This document shows, one piece after another, positions 39,304-46,187 of a stretch of DNA of 64,000 bases (position 1 is its first letter; every line of letters starts with the position of its first letter). The notes beneath the pieces are model-generated. The model made no database searches. It saw only the letters and a program-made list of their open reading frames with translations, and was not told where the DNA came from. The stretch is taken from NCBI RefSeq assembly GCF_009707365.1, contig NZ_CP046122.1, positions 4,836,001-4,900,000 on the forward strand, read 5' to 3'. The translations under genes and the position numbers were made by a program. Source of the DNA: Microlunatus sp. Gsoil 973. Lineage in GTDB: Bacteria; Actinomycetota; Actinomycetes; Propionibacteriales; Propionibacteriaceae.

Positions 39304-40023
39304 TCAGAGGAACGGCGCGATCTCGATGCCCGCAGCAGTGAGCGCGGAGCGGACGGTCTGCGCCATGGTCACCGCGCCCGGCGAATCGCCGTGTGTGCAG
39401 AAGGATTCCGCGACCTGCTCGCGTGCCGCGGCAACGGCACGCTCGGCTGCAGCCTCGGGGTCGATGATCAGCGCATCCGGTTGTCGGCGGTCGACCAGCC
39501 TGCCGTCGGGGGTGTAGTTGCGGTCGATGAAGTACTCGGTCACGGTACGGATGCCGCTGTCCTCGGCGATCTTCAGCACCAGCGACCCGGGCAGGCCGAG
39601 CAGCGGAAGCGGCTCCGGGAGCGCCAGCAGCGCGTCGACCACCGCACGCGCCTGGGGCTCATGATCGACGATGGCGTTGTAGAGCGCGCCGTGCGGTTTG
39701 ACGTAGGCGACCCGGCCGCCGGCGCTGCGGGCGAGGGCGTCCAGTGCGCCGATCTGGTAGATGATCTCGGCAGTCAGTTCCGCCGGGTCGATGTCGATGA
39801 ACCGTCGGCCGAAACCGGCAAGATCGCGATAGCCGATCTGGGCACCGATCACGACACCGCGCGCCACCGCCTCGCGGCAGGTCACCAACAGGCTCTGCGG
39901 GTCACCGGCATGGAAACCGGTGGCGACGTTGGCGCTGGTGATCAACTGCAGCATCGCCGCGTCGTCGCCGACTTGCCACTGGCCGAAGGATTCACCGAGG
40001 TCGGCGTTGAGGTCGATGGTCAC
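39304..40023 (-). CDS. pxpA: 5-oxoprolinase subunit A (LamB/YcsF)
   Basis: Third 5-oxoprolinase subunit and first gene of the operon, 239 residues. It begins [15 protein letters not shown], the family signature, followed by [13 protein letters not shown] and [13 protein letters not shown]. The GTG at 40023 is preceded by TATTCT at seven bases, suggesting leaderless expression; a longer start at 40140 would run through the hairpin region and is rejected. The complete pxpABC set indicates that the cell recycles 5-oxoproline to glutamate. Confidence 0.93.
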   Translation of the reverse strand: MTIDLNADLGESFGQWQVGDDAAMLQLITSANVATGFHAGDPQSLLVTCREAVARGVVIGAQIGYRDLAGFGRRFIDIDPAELTAEIIYQIGALDALARSAGGRVAYVKPHGALYNAIVDHEPQARAVVDALLALPEPLPLLGLPGSLVLKIAEDSGIRTVTEYFIDRNYTPDGRLVDRRQPDALIIDPEAAAERAVAAAREQVAESFCTHGDSPGAVTMAQTVRSALTAAGIEIAPFL

Positions 40024-40030
40024 CCTTGCC

Positions 40031-40036
40031 AGAATA
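40031..40036 (-). promoter_or_regulatory. Candidate -10 box for leaderless pxpA
   Basis: Minus-strand TATTCT, seven bases before the GTG start of pxpA. Confidence 0.5.
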
Positions 40037-40050
40037 GGCGCGGAACAGGC

Positions 40051-40087
40051 GTGGGGCTCGTCCAAGTATGAGTTGGACGAGCCCCAC
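40051..40087. other. Perfect 15-bp hairpin upstream of pxpA
   Basis: Arms 40051-40065 and 40073-40087 (GTGGGGCTCGTCCAA and its exact reverse complement) enclose a seven-base loop. It lies 15 bases upstream of the pxpA -10 and about 300 bases upstream of the DinB gene. It could end a transcript coming from either side or be part of a small RNA; no long T-tract follows on either strand. Confidence 0.7.
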
Positions 40088-40381
40088 TTGTTGGCCAGGA
40101 CTGATGACGCTTCCGGCCTCACCGTTGATCCTGCGATCACCCCGGCCCGTCATCGACCGGGCGGCGAGTCGAAACCCGCCGGATGGATCGTGGTCTTCAT
40201 CGGATCCCGCTCCCCTTGCGGGGTGCGTGAGAGAAGTTCTACTCGCACCGCGAGCCGAACGCAACCCCAACGGACAAAGAAGATCCGGGAATTTCCCGGC
40301 GCGCCGATCCGTCCACAACGCGGGGTCCCTCATCCACCGAAATGCCGACCTTGTGCACAGGTGGCGCGCTCAACCTGGGGA

Positions 40382-40387
40382 TACTCT
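40382..40387 (+). promoter_or_regulatory. Candidate -10 box for the leaderless DinB gene
   Basis: TACTCT, six bases before the ATG, with no ribosome site. Confidence 0.45.
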
Positions 40388-40393
40388 GTGCCC

Positions 40394-40933
40394 ATGGAAC
40401 AGCCGCCGCCCGATACCAAGGATTGGACGTGGACGATCCAACTGCGTTGTCCCGAGTGCGGTCTGGAGGCCGGCACCATCGACGTCCCCGGGGTCGCTGA
40501 TCGTCTGGAGGCCGCGGCGGTCGAGTGGGTGCAGATCCTCACCCAGAACCCTGCCGCGGATCGGAGACCGTCACCTCGGATCTGGTCGCCGCTGGAATAC
40601 GGCGCGCACGTCCGGGACGCGATCGAGTTGTACGACGCCCGCTTGGTGATGATGTTGATCGAGGACACTCCGACGTTCAAGAACTGGGACCAGGACGAGG
40701 CCGCCATCGTCGGCGACTACGCACGTCTCGACCCGGATCGGGTGGCGGAAGAGATCGCCGGCTACAGCGCGACCCTGGTGGCCAGGATCCGCGCCCTGGA
40801 GGATTCCCAGCTCGACCGTCGCGGTACCCGGTCCGACGGAGCGGAGTTCACCGTGCGGACCTTCCTGCAGTATCTGCTGCACGACATCGTCCATCACCTG
40901 TGGGATGTCACCGGGCAGCAGGCCGAGGTCTGA
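40394..40933 (+). CDS. DinB-family protein
   Basis: A 179-residue DinB/maleylpyruvate isomerase-like four-helix protein. The likely metal ligands are His in YGAHVRDAIELYDARL and the C-terminal HDIVHHLWDV. Members are often bacillithiol- or mycothiol-dependent transferases. The N-terminus is unusual for the family, with LRCPECGLEAGTID, which looks like a small zinc-ribbon half. ATG 40394 is chosen because TACTCT ends six bases before it. Thiol and substrate unknown. Confidence 0.8.
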   Translation: MEQPPPDTKDWTWTIQLRCPECGLEAGTIDVPGVADRLEAAAVEWVQILTQNPAADRRPSPRIWSPLEYGAHVRDAIELYDARLVMMLIEDTPTFKNWDQDEAAIVGDYARLDPDRVAEEIAGYSATLVARIRALEDSQLDRRGTRSDGAEFTVRTFLQYLLHDIVHHLWDVTGQQAEV

Positions 40934-40964
40934 TGCGCGGCCCGGTCCTCGAGAAGGGATCCCG

Positions 40965-42143
40965 ATGGCGTACCAGCTGAGCAAGGAACACCAGGACTTC
41001 CGGGCGGTGATGGCCGAGTTCGCGGCCGCCGAGGTTGCACCGTACGCCGCCGACTGGGACGCCGAACACCGGTTCCCGGTTGAGGCGGTCGGCAAGCTGG
41101 GTGATCTGGGCGTCTTCGGACTGCACGCGCCCCAGGAGTACGGCGGTGCCGGTGACTTCTCCAGCCTGTGCATCGCGATCGAGGAGGTGGGCCGGGCCGA
41201 CCAGTCGCTCGGAATCACCATCGAGGCGGGCGTCGGACTGGGGATCAATCCCATCGCCACCTTCGGCAACGAAGATCAGAAGACCCGCTGGCTGCCGGAT
41301 CTGGTCGCCGGGCGCGCGCTGGCGGGATTCGGGCTGACCGAGCCGGAGAACGGATCGGACGCCGCCGCCACCAGGACCCGGGCCGAACTGGTCGACGACG
41401 AGTGGGTGATCAACGGCGCCAAGCAGTTCATCACCAATTCCGGAACCGAGCTCACCTCCCTGGTCACGGTCACCGCCCGGACCGGAACCCGCCCCGACGG
41501 CCGGGCGGAGATCTCGGCGGTCATCGTTCCCAACGGCACACCGGGTTTCACTGTCGAACCCGGCTACCACAAGCTCGGCTGGCGCTCCTCCGACACCCAC
41601 CCGTTGACCTTCACCGATGCCCGGGTCCCGGTCGATCATCTGCTCGGCGAACTCGGCCGGGGCTATGCGCAGTTCCTGGCGATCCTCGACGACGGCCGGG
41701 TGGCCATCGCCGCCCTCGCCCTGGGATGCATCCGCGCCTGTCGTGATCTTGCCGTGCAGTACGCCGGTGAGCGCAAGGCCTTCGGCACGCCGATCGGGCG
41801 CAAGCAGGGCGTCGCCTTCCAGCTTGCAGATCTCGACGCCATGGCCCACACCGCTGACCTGCTTGTCTACTCCGCCGCGGCGATGCGGGACGCGATCGAC
41901 GAGGGCAGCGGACCGGGGATGGCGGCGTACAAACGCGCGGCGGCGATCGCCAAACTCCAGACCACCGGGTACGCCGTCACCGCGACCCGGATCGCAACCC
42001 AGATCTTCGGCGGCTACGGCTTCATGGAGGAGTATCCGATCGCCCGGTTCTACCGAGACGCCAAGGTCTTGGAGATCGGGGAGGGCACCTCGGAGGTACA
42101 ACGGCTGCTGATCGCGCGGGGACTCGGTCTGGATGTCGAATGA
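40965..42143 (+). CDS. Acyl-CoA dehydrogenase
   Basis: FAD acyl-CoA dehydrogenase of 392 residues. Seen: GFGLTEPENGSDAAATRT, FITNSGTELT, GWRSSDTHPLTF, and the C-terminal FGGYGFMEEYPIARFYRDAK with the catalytic Glu in EIGEGTSEVQRLL. The best guess is a short or branched chain substrate because the next gene is an acyl-CoA carboxyltransferase, as in fadE-accD pairs (for example the leucine pathway or M. tuberculosis fadE13-accD2). The ATG at 40965 has GAAGGGA upstream. It overlaps the next start by ATGA. Confidence 0.92.
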   Translation: MAYQLSKEHQDFRAVMAEFAAAEVAPYAADWDAEHRFPVEAVGKLGDLGVFGLHAPQEYGGAGDFSSLCIAIEEVGRADQSLGITIEAGVGLGINPIATFGNEDQKTRWLPDLVAGRALAGFGLTEPENGSDAAATRTRAELVDDEWVINGAKQFITNSGTELTSLVTVTARTGTRPDGRAEISAVIVPNGTPGFTVEPGYHKLGWRSSDTHPLTFTDARVPVDHLLGELGRGYAQFLAILDDGRVAIAALALGCIRACRDLAVQYAGERKAFGTPIGRKQGVAFQLADLDAMAHTADLLVYSAAAMRDAIDEGSGPGMAAYKRAAAIAKLQTTGYAVTATRIATQIFGGYGFMEEYPIARFYRDAKVLEIGEGTSEVQRLLIARGLGLDVE

Positions 42144-43668
42144 CTCGTGATCATGCCGCCGAGGTGTCCGCCGCCCGGGACGCGACACTCACCCCGCCGG
42201 AGAGGACGTCGGCGAAGCTGAAGAGCCAGAACAAGCTCTTCGTCCGGGACCGGATCAGGCTGCTGTTCGACGACGGCACGTTCGTCGAGGACGGGCAGCT
42301 GGCCAATGCCCGGGCCGGCGGGCTGCCGGCCGACGGTGTGGTCACCGGCCGGGGCCTGGTGGACGGCCGGCCGGCACTGGTGGTCGCCAACGATCCCGGG
42401 GTGAAGGCCGGCTCCTGGGGTGCGCGGACGGTGGAGAAGATCATTCGGGTCACCGAGATCGCACTGTCCGACGAGCTGCCGATCTTCTGGTTCGTCGACT
42501 CCGCGGGTGCCAGGATCACCGATCAGGTCGATCTCTTCCCCGGCCGACGTGGCGCCGGCCGCATCTTCCGCAACCAGGTCGCCCTGTCCGGCAAGGTACC
42601 GCAGATCTGTTGCCTGTTCGGGCCGAGTGCGGCCGGCGGCGCATACATCCCGTCGTTCTGCGATGTGGTGATCATGGTTGAGGGCAACGCGTCGATGTAC
42701 CTCGGGTCGCCGCGGATGGCCGAGATGGTGGTCGGCGAGAAGGTCACGCTGGAGGAGATGGGCGGAGCCCGGATGCACGCCTCGGTCTCCGGTTGCGGTG
42801 ATCAACTCGCCGTCGACGACGAGGACGCCATCGAGCAGGCGAAGGAGCTCTTCGGCTACCTTCCCGGCAACTGGCGGCTGCCCGCACCGTCCCGCCCTGC
42901 CGCCGGGCCGGTCCGGGATTTCACCGACGACCTGGTGCCCGCGGACGAGGCCCACGGCTACGACATCCGCACGGTGATCGAGGCGATCATCGACGAGGAC
43001 TCCTTCCTTGAGGTCAAACCGCTGTTCGCACCGGAGCTGGTCACCGGATTCGCCTGCCTGGAAGGCAATCCGATGGGGATCGTCGCCAACCAGCCGGCAG
43101 TCAAGGGCGGCGTGCTGTTCGTCGACTCGGCGGACAAGGCGGCCCGGTTCATCTGGCTCTGTGACGCATTCAACCTGCCGCTGCTCTATCTCGCCGACGT
43201 CCCGGGTTTCATGATCGGCAGCGAGGTCGAACGGATGGGCATCATCCGGCACGGCGCGAAGATGATCACAGCCGTCGCCGAGGCAACCGTGCCGACCGTC
43301 TCGCTGATCGTACGCAAGGCCTACGGTGCCGGTCTGTATGCGATGGCCGCCCGGGATTCCAGCCCGATGCTTGCCTGGCCCTGCCGACAGCCAAGATCGC
43401 GGTGATGGGTCCGGAGGCGGCGATCAACGCCGTCTACGCCAACAAGATCGCCGAGATCTCCGAGCCGGCCGAACGGGCGGAGTTCGTCGCACGGTTGCAG
43501 GCCGAGTATGAGACCGACATCGACATCCTGCGACTGGCCTCCGATCTGATCATCGACGGCATCGTCGAACCGGCCGAGGTGCGCCGTGAACTGGTCGCCC
43601 GTTTCGCCGCTGCCGCGACCAAGGACCGAACGTTCAGCACCAAGCGGCACGGAGTGCCACCGGTCTGA
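42140..43668 (+). pseudogene. Acyl-CoA carboxylase carboxyltransferase (beta), frameshifted
   Basis: Biotin-dependent carboxyltransferase of about 508 residues. The acyl-CoA half has FVDSAGARITDQVDLFPGRRGAGR and FGPSAAGGAYIPSFCD; the carboxybiotin half has PLLYLADVPGFMIGSEVERMG and VRKAYGAGLYAM. The frame breaks at about 43346-43349, where GGCCGCCCGGG lacks one G. Restoring it gives AGPGFQPDACLALPTAKIAVMGPE and joins perfectly to the downstream segment ending at 43668. A sequencing error is more likely than mutation. It is coupled to the acyl-CoA dehydrogenase. No alpha chain is adjacent; the nearest is at 36-37.8 kb on the other strand. Confidence 0.9.
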
Positions 43669-43688
43669 TTGACTTGACCGTTGTGCGC

Positions 43689-44480
43689 ATGCCCGAAGCG
43701 GAGATGGACGTCACGCCATCGCTGGTGACCGAGCTGATCCGGCAGCAGCTCGCTGCCGAGCTGATCATCAAGGAGCAGCAATGGCTTTCCGAACTGGCCG
43801 GGCGTCTGCCCGTCGCGATCCCGGTCGCGGTGCGCGTCGGCCGGCCGACCGAGGAATATCCGTGGTTCTGGTCCATCGGACCGTGGTTCGACGGCGATGC
43901 GCTGACCGAGATCCCGGTGCCCGATCGGGCTGGGGTGGCCGTCGAACTCGCCGCCTTCTTCGCCGCACTGCACCGGCCCGCGCCGGCCGACGCTCCCAAT
44001 AATCCGGTCCGCGGCATCCCGCTCTCGGTGCGGGCAACGCTGGTCGCCGACCACCTGGACCTGCTCGCCGCACCGCCGTGGATGCGCACCCTGTGGGCCG
44101 ACCTTGTCGACACGCCGGAGCTGACCGGCCCACCCCAGTGGTTGCACGGCGACCCGCACCCGGCGAACGTGCTGACCAAGGATGGACAGCTGTCCGCGGT
44201 GATCGACTTCGGCGACCTCTGCGCCGGTGACCCGGCGACCGACCTGGCCGTCGCCTGGTTGGCGTTCGACGCCGAGGGTCGGCGGCAGTTCCATGATCAC
44301 TATTCCGCGCTCACCGACACCGATGACAGGGCCGATGACAGGGCCGATGACAACCTGTGGCGACGGGCACGCGGCTGGGCGCTGAGCCTGGGAATGTCCC
44401 TGCTGGCCAATTCCGACGACAATCCCGGTCTGGCAGCGGTCGGCCGGCACGCCCTGGAGCAGGTGCGGCTAGATCGGTAG
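43689..44480 (+). CDS. APH-family phosphotransferase with shortened N-lobe
   Basis: Aminoglycoside phosphotransferase/choline kinase-like protein of 263 residues. The catalytic loop WLHGDPHPANVLT and the metal-binding VIDFGDLCAGDPATDLA are intact. However, the N-lobe is shortened: the text runs VTELIRQQLAAELIIKEQQWL, whereas family members have some 35 residues between the first helix and KEQQWL, including the nucleotide-binding Gly loop and Lys strand. A nine-base direct repeat spans the junction. ATP binding is therefore doubtful. Start uncertain (ATG 43689, GTG 43683 or ATG 43704). A 12-base tandem repeat lies near its end. Confidence 0.78.
   Translation: MPEAEMDVTPSLVTELIRQQLAAELIIKEQQWLSELAGRLPVAIPVAVRVGRPTEEYPWFWSIGPWFDGDALTEIPVPDRAGVAVELAAFFAALHRPAPADAPNNPVRGIPLSVRATLVADHLDLLAAPPWMRTLWADLVDTPELTGPPQWLHGDPHPANVLTKDGQLSAVIDFGDLCAGDPATDLAVAWLAFDAEGRRQFHDHYSALTDTDDRADDRADDNLWRRARGWALSLGMSLLANSDDNPGLAAVGRHALEQVRLDR
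43731..43766 (+). repeat. Nine-base direct repeat at the phosphotransferase junction
   Basis: GAGCTGATC at 43731-43739 and again at 43758-43766, on either side of the point where about 35 family-conserved residues are missing. It may be a footprint of a deletion or short duplication. Confidence 0.5.
44322..44352 (+). repeat. 12-bp in-frame tandem repeat
   Basis: Two full copies of GATGACAGGGCC plus seven bases of a third, coding DDRA-DDRA-DD inside the phosphotransferase. A slippage-prone site; its length leaves the frame unchanged. Confidence 0.7.
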
Positions 44481-45227
44481 CCGCCGGAACAGCGGCCGCG
44501 GCACATGCCGCAGACCGGACATCACGATCCGCATCGGCCCTGGCACCCAGATCAACTCCTTGCGGTCCCGAACGGCGGCCACAGTGGCCTCGGCGACCTG
44601 TTCGGGGGTGACGGCCATCGGCGCCTCGTCCATCCCGGAGGTCATCTTGGATCGCACGAAACCCGGGCGGACCACCAGGACACGTCCGCCGAACGGCTTG
44701 AGCGCCTCGCCGAGACCGGAGTAGAAGCCGTCGAAGCCGGCCTTGGTCGATCCGTACACGAAGTTGGACCGCCGCACCCGTTCACCGGCAACGCTGGACA
44801 ACGCGATGAGCTGGCCGTATCCCTGCCCTCGGAAGCGCTCGGCAACCAGGGCGCCCAGATGAACCGGGGCGGTGTAGTTGATCTCGGCCATCCGGAGTGC
44901 GGCGTCGGGATCGGTCCACGCCTCTTCAGCATCACCCAGGATGCCGAATGCCACCACGACACAGTCCACGTCTGCGGACTCGAACGCCTGCTGGACGACC
45001 TGGGTGCGCGATGCGGCGTCGGTGGCCTCGAAGTTCAACTCGGTCACTGCGCAGCCTGCCTCCCGGAGCTCGTCCGCGGCCGCGGTACGACGGTCGCCCG
45101 GCCGGGCGGCCAGCAGCACCCTCAGCTCCGGCCGCTTGGCGGCGTAGGTGCGGGCGATGGCCAGGGCGATGTCGGAGGTGCCGCCGAGCAGCAACAGCGA
45201 CTGCGGGACACCGAGCGCGTCGATCAT
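44469..45227 (-). CDS. dprE2: SDR oxidoreductase, DprE2-like
   Basis: Short-chain dehydrogenase of 252 residues with the cofactor motif LLLGGTSDIALAIA, the catalytic Tyr158 and Lys162 in YGSTKAG, and the C-terminal membrane-leaning LRHVPRPLFRRLPI typical of DprE2. DprE2 reduces decaprenylphosphoryl-2-keto-erythro-pentose to the arabinose form. The ATG overlaps the stop of a UbiA-type gene that resembles decaprenyl-phosphate phosphoribosyltransferase, which acts earlier in the same pathway, supporting the call. The FAD oxidase DprE1 is not in the window. Confidence 0.82.
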   Translation of the reverse strand: MIDALGVPQSLLLLGGTSDIALAIARTYAAKRPELRVLLAARPGDRRTAAADELREAGCAVTELNFEATDAASRTQVVQQAFESADVDCVVVAFGILGDAEEAWTDPDAALRMAEINYTAPVHLGALVAERFRGQGYGQLIALSSVAGERVRRSNFVYGSTKAGFDGFYSGLGEALKPFGGRVLVVRPGFVRSKMTSGMDEAPMAVTPEQVAEATVAAVRDRKELIWVPGPMRIVMSGLRHVPRPLFRRLPI

Positions 45228-46123
45228 AGTTTTCCTCCGTAGACGGCGATACAGATGATGATCAGCCACAGCAGACCGAAGACCTGCAGCACCCGGTCGC
45301 GGATCACCACGTCCTCCGGCTCACCCGCCTCGCCGATGTCGATCTCCCGCGCGTACTGCAGCAGCCCCAGGGTGAAGGGTGCGATGGAGATCGCCGTCCA
45401 GCCTATGCCGAACGGGCGGAGCTTCAGATTCTCGAAGGCCCACAGGCTGTAACTGATCAGCACCATCGCGGCGGCCAGCATCCAGGTGAATCGCAGATAG
45501 GTGTCGGTGTAGCTGGCCAGCGATCTCCGGGTCCCGGCATCGGCGCCGAGCGAGAGCATCTCGGAGTAGCGCTTGCCGGCGACCATGAAGAGCGAACCGA
45601 ACGAGGCGACCAGCAGGAACCACTGGCTCAGCGGGATATGCGCGGCGACGCCGCCGGCGATGGCTCGCAGCAGGAAACCGCTGGCGACGACCGCCAGGTC
45701 GATCACCGGCTGGTGTTTCAGGAAGAATGAGTAGCTGACCTGCAGCAGCAGATAGATGATCAAGGTCGCGCCGAGCGGGATCGAGGTGAGGAAGCCGATT
45801 CCCAGCCCGATGACGCCGATCACGGCGGCCAGCACCCACCCGGCGCGGATCGACAGCTCGCCCGCCGGGATCGGCCGGAACCGCTTCTTGGGGTGAAGCC
45901 GGTCCTCGTCGACGTCCCGGATGTCGTTGATCAGGTAGACGGTTCCGCTGATCAGGCAGAAGGCGACGAAGGCCAGCGCGGACGCCGAGAGGATCGCCGG
46001 CTCGAACAGCCGACCCGCGGCCAGCGGTGCTGACAGCACGAGGACGTTCTTGAGCCACTGATGGGGCCGGACAGCACGGATCGCTGCCGGAACCCGGCTG
46101 GGTGAGCGCACCTGGTCAGACAT
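45224..46123 (-). CDS. Decaprenyl-phosphate phosphoribosyltransferase-like UbiA protein
   Basis: Membrane prenyltransferase of 299 residues with about nine hydrophobic segments. The Mg-diphosphate site NDIRDVDEDRLHPKKRFRPI is nearly that of M. tuberculosis Rv3806c, which transfers phosphoribose to decaprenyl phosphate; the HPKKRFRPI tail separates this group from menaquinone-type UbiA enzymes. The ATG at 46123 is chosen because the N-terminal VRPHQWLKNVLVL follows soon after. TACCCT lies nine bases upstream, so it may be leaderless. The gene is coupled to the DprE2-like SDR by ATGA and divergent from the GMC oxidoreductase. Confidence 0.86.
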   Translation of the reverse strand: MSDQVRSPSRVPAAIRAVRPHQWLKNVLVLSAPLAAGRLFEPAILSASALAFVAFCLISGTVYLINDIRDVDEDRLHPKKRFRPIPAGELSIRAGWVLAAVIGVIGLGIGFLTSIPLGATLIIYLLLQVSYSFFLKHQPVIDLAVVASGFLLRAIAGGVAAHIPLSQWFLLVASFGSLFMVAGKRYSEMLSLGADAGTRRSLASYTDTYLRFTWMLAAAMVLISYSLWAFENLKLRPFGIGWTAISIAPFTLGLLQYAREIDIGEAGEPEDVVIRDRVLQVFGLLWLIIICIAVYGGKL

Positions 46124-46132
46124 AACGACCCG

Positions 46133-46138
46133 AGGGTA
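46133..46138 (-). promoter_or_regulatory. Candidate -10 box for the UbiA gene
   Basis: Minus-strand TACCCT, nine bases before the ATG at 46123. Confidence 0.4.
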
Positions 46139-46173
46139 GCCGTACCGACCTGTGGATGAAGGTCCCGACACTG

Positions 46174-46179
46174 TATAAC
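46174..46179 (+). promoter_or_regulatory. Candidate -10 box for the GMC oxidoreductase gene
   Basis: TATAAC, eight bases before the GTG at 46188; a near-consensus -10 with no ribosome site after it. Confidence 0.5.
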
Positions 46180-46187
46180 CGTTAGGC

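Larger units (their letters stand above)
40024..40393. other. 370-base divergent intergenic region (pxpA / DinB)
   Basis: The longest gene-free stretch in the window. It holds the pxpA -10 (40031-40036), a long perfect hairpin (40051-40087), a smaller hairpin-forming CCCC-TTGC-GGGG near 40214, an imperfect inverted repeat around 40224-40249, and the DinB -10 (40382-40387). I found no convincing reading frame and no tRNA-like cloverleaf or riboswitch consensus that I can name. The amount of secondary structure makes a small RNA or leader element possible. Confidence 0.5.

Noticed and set aside
40196-40260. tRNA or known riboswitch in the pxpA/DinB intergenic region
   Set aside because: There are several short inverted repeats, but no cloverleaf with a T-loop GTTC motif in place and no riboswitch core that I recognise.
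41990-43260. Defence or secondary-metabolite island around the frameshifted genes
   Set aside because: The neighbours are ordinary acyl-CoA metabolism genes with base composition like the rest of the window; no transposase, integrase or defence module was found.
44322-44352. CRISPR-like or regulatory repeat
   Set aside because: It is an in-frame 12-base tandem repeat inside a coding sequence, with only two and a half copies and no spacers.
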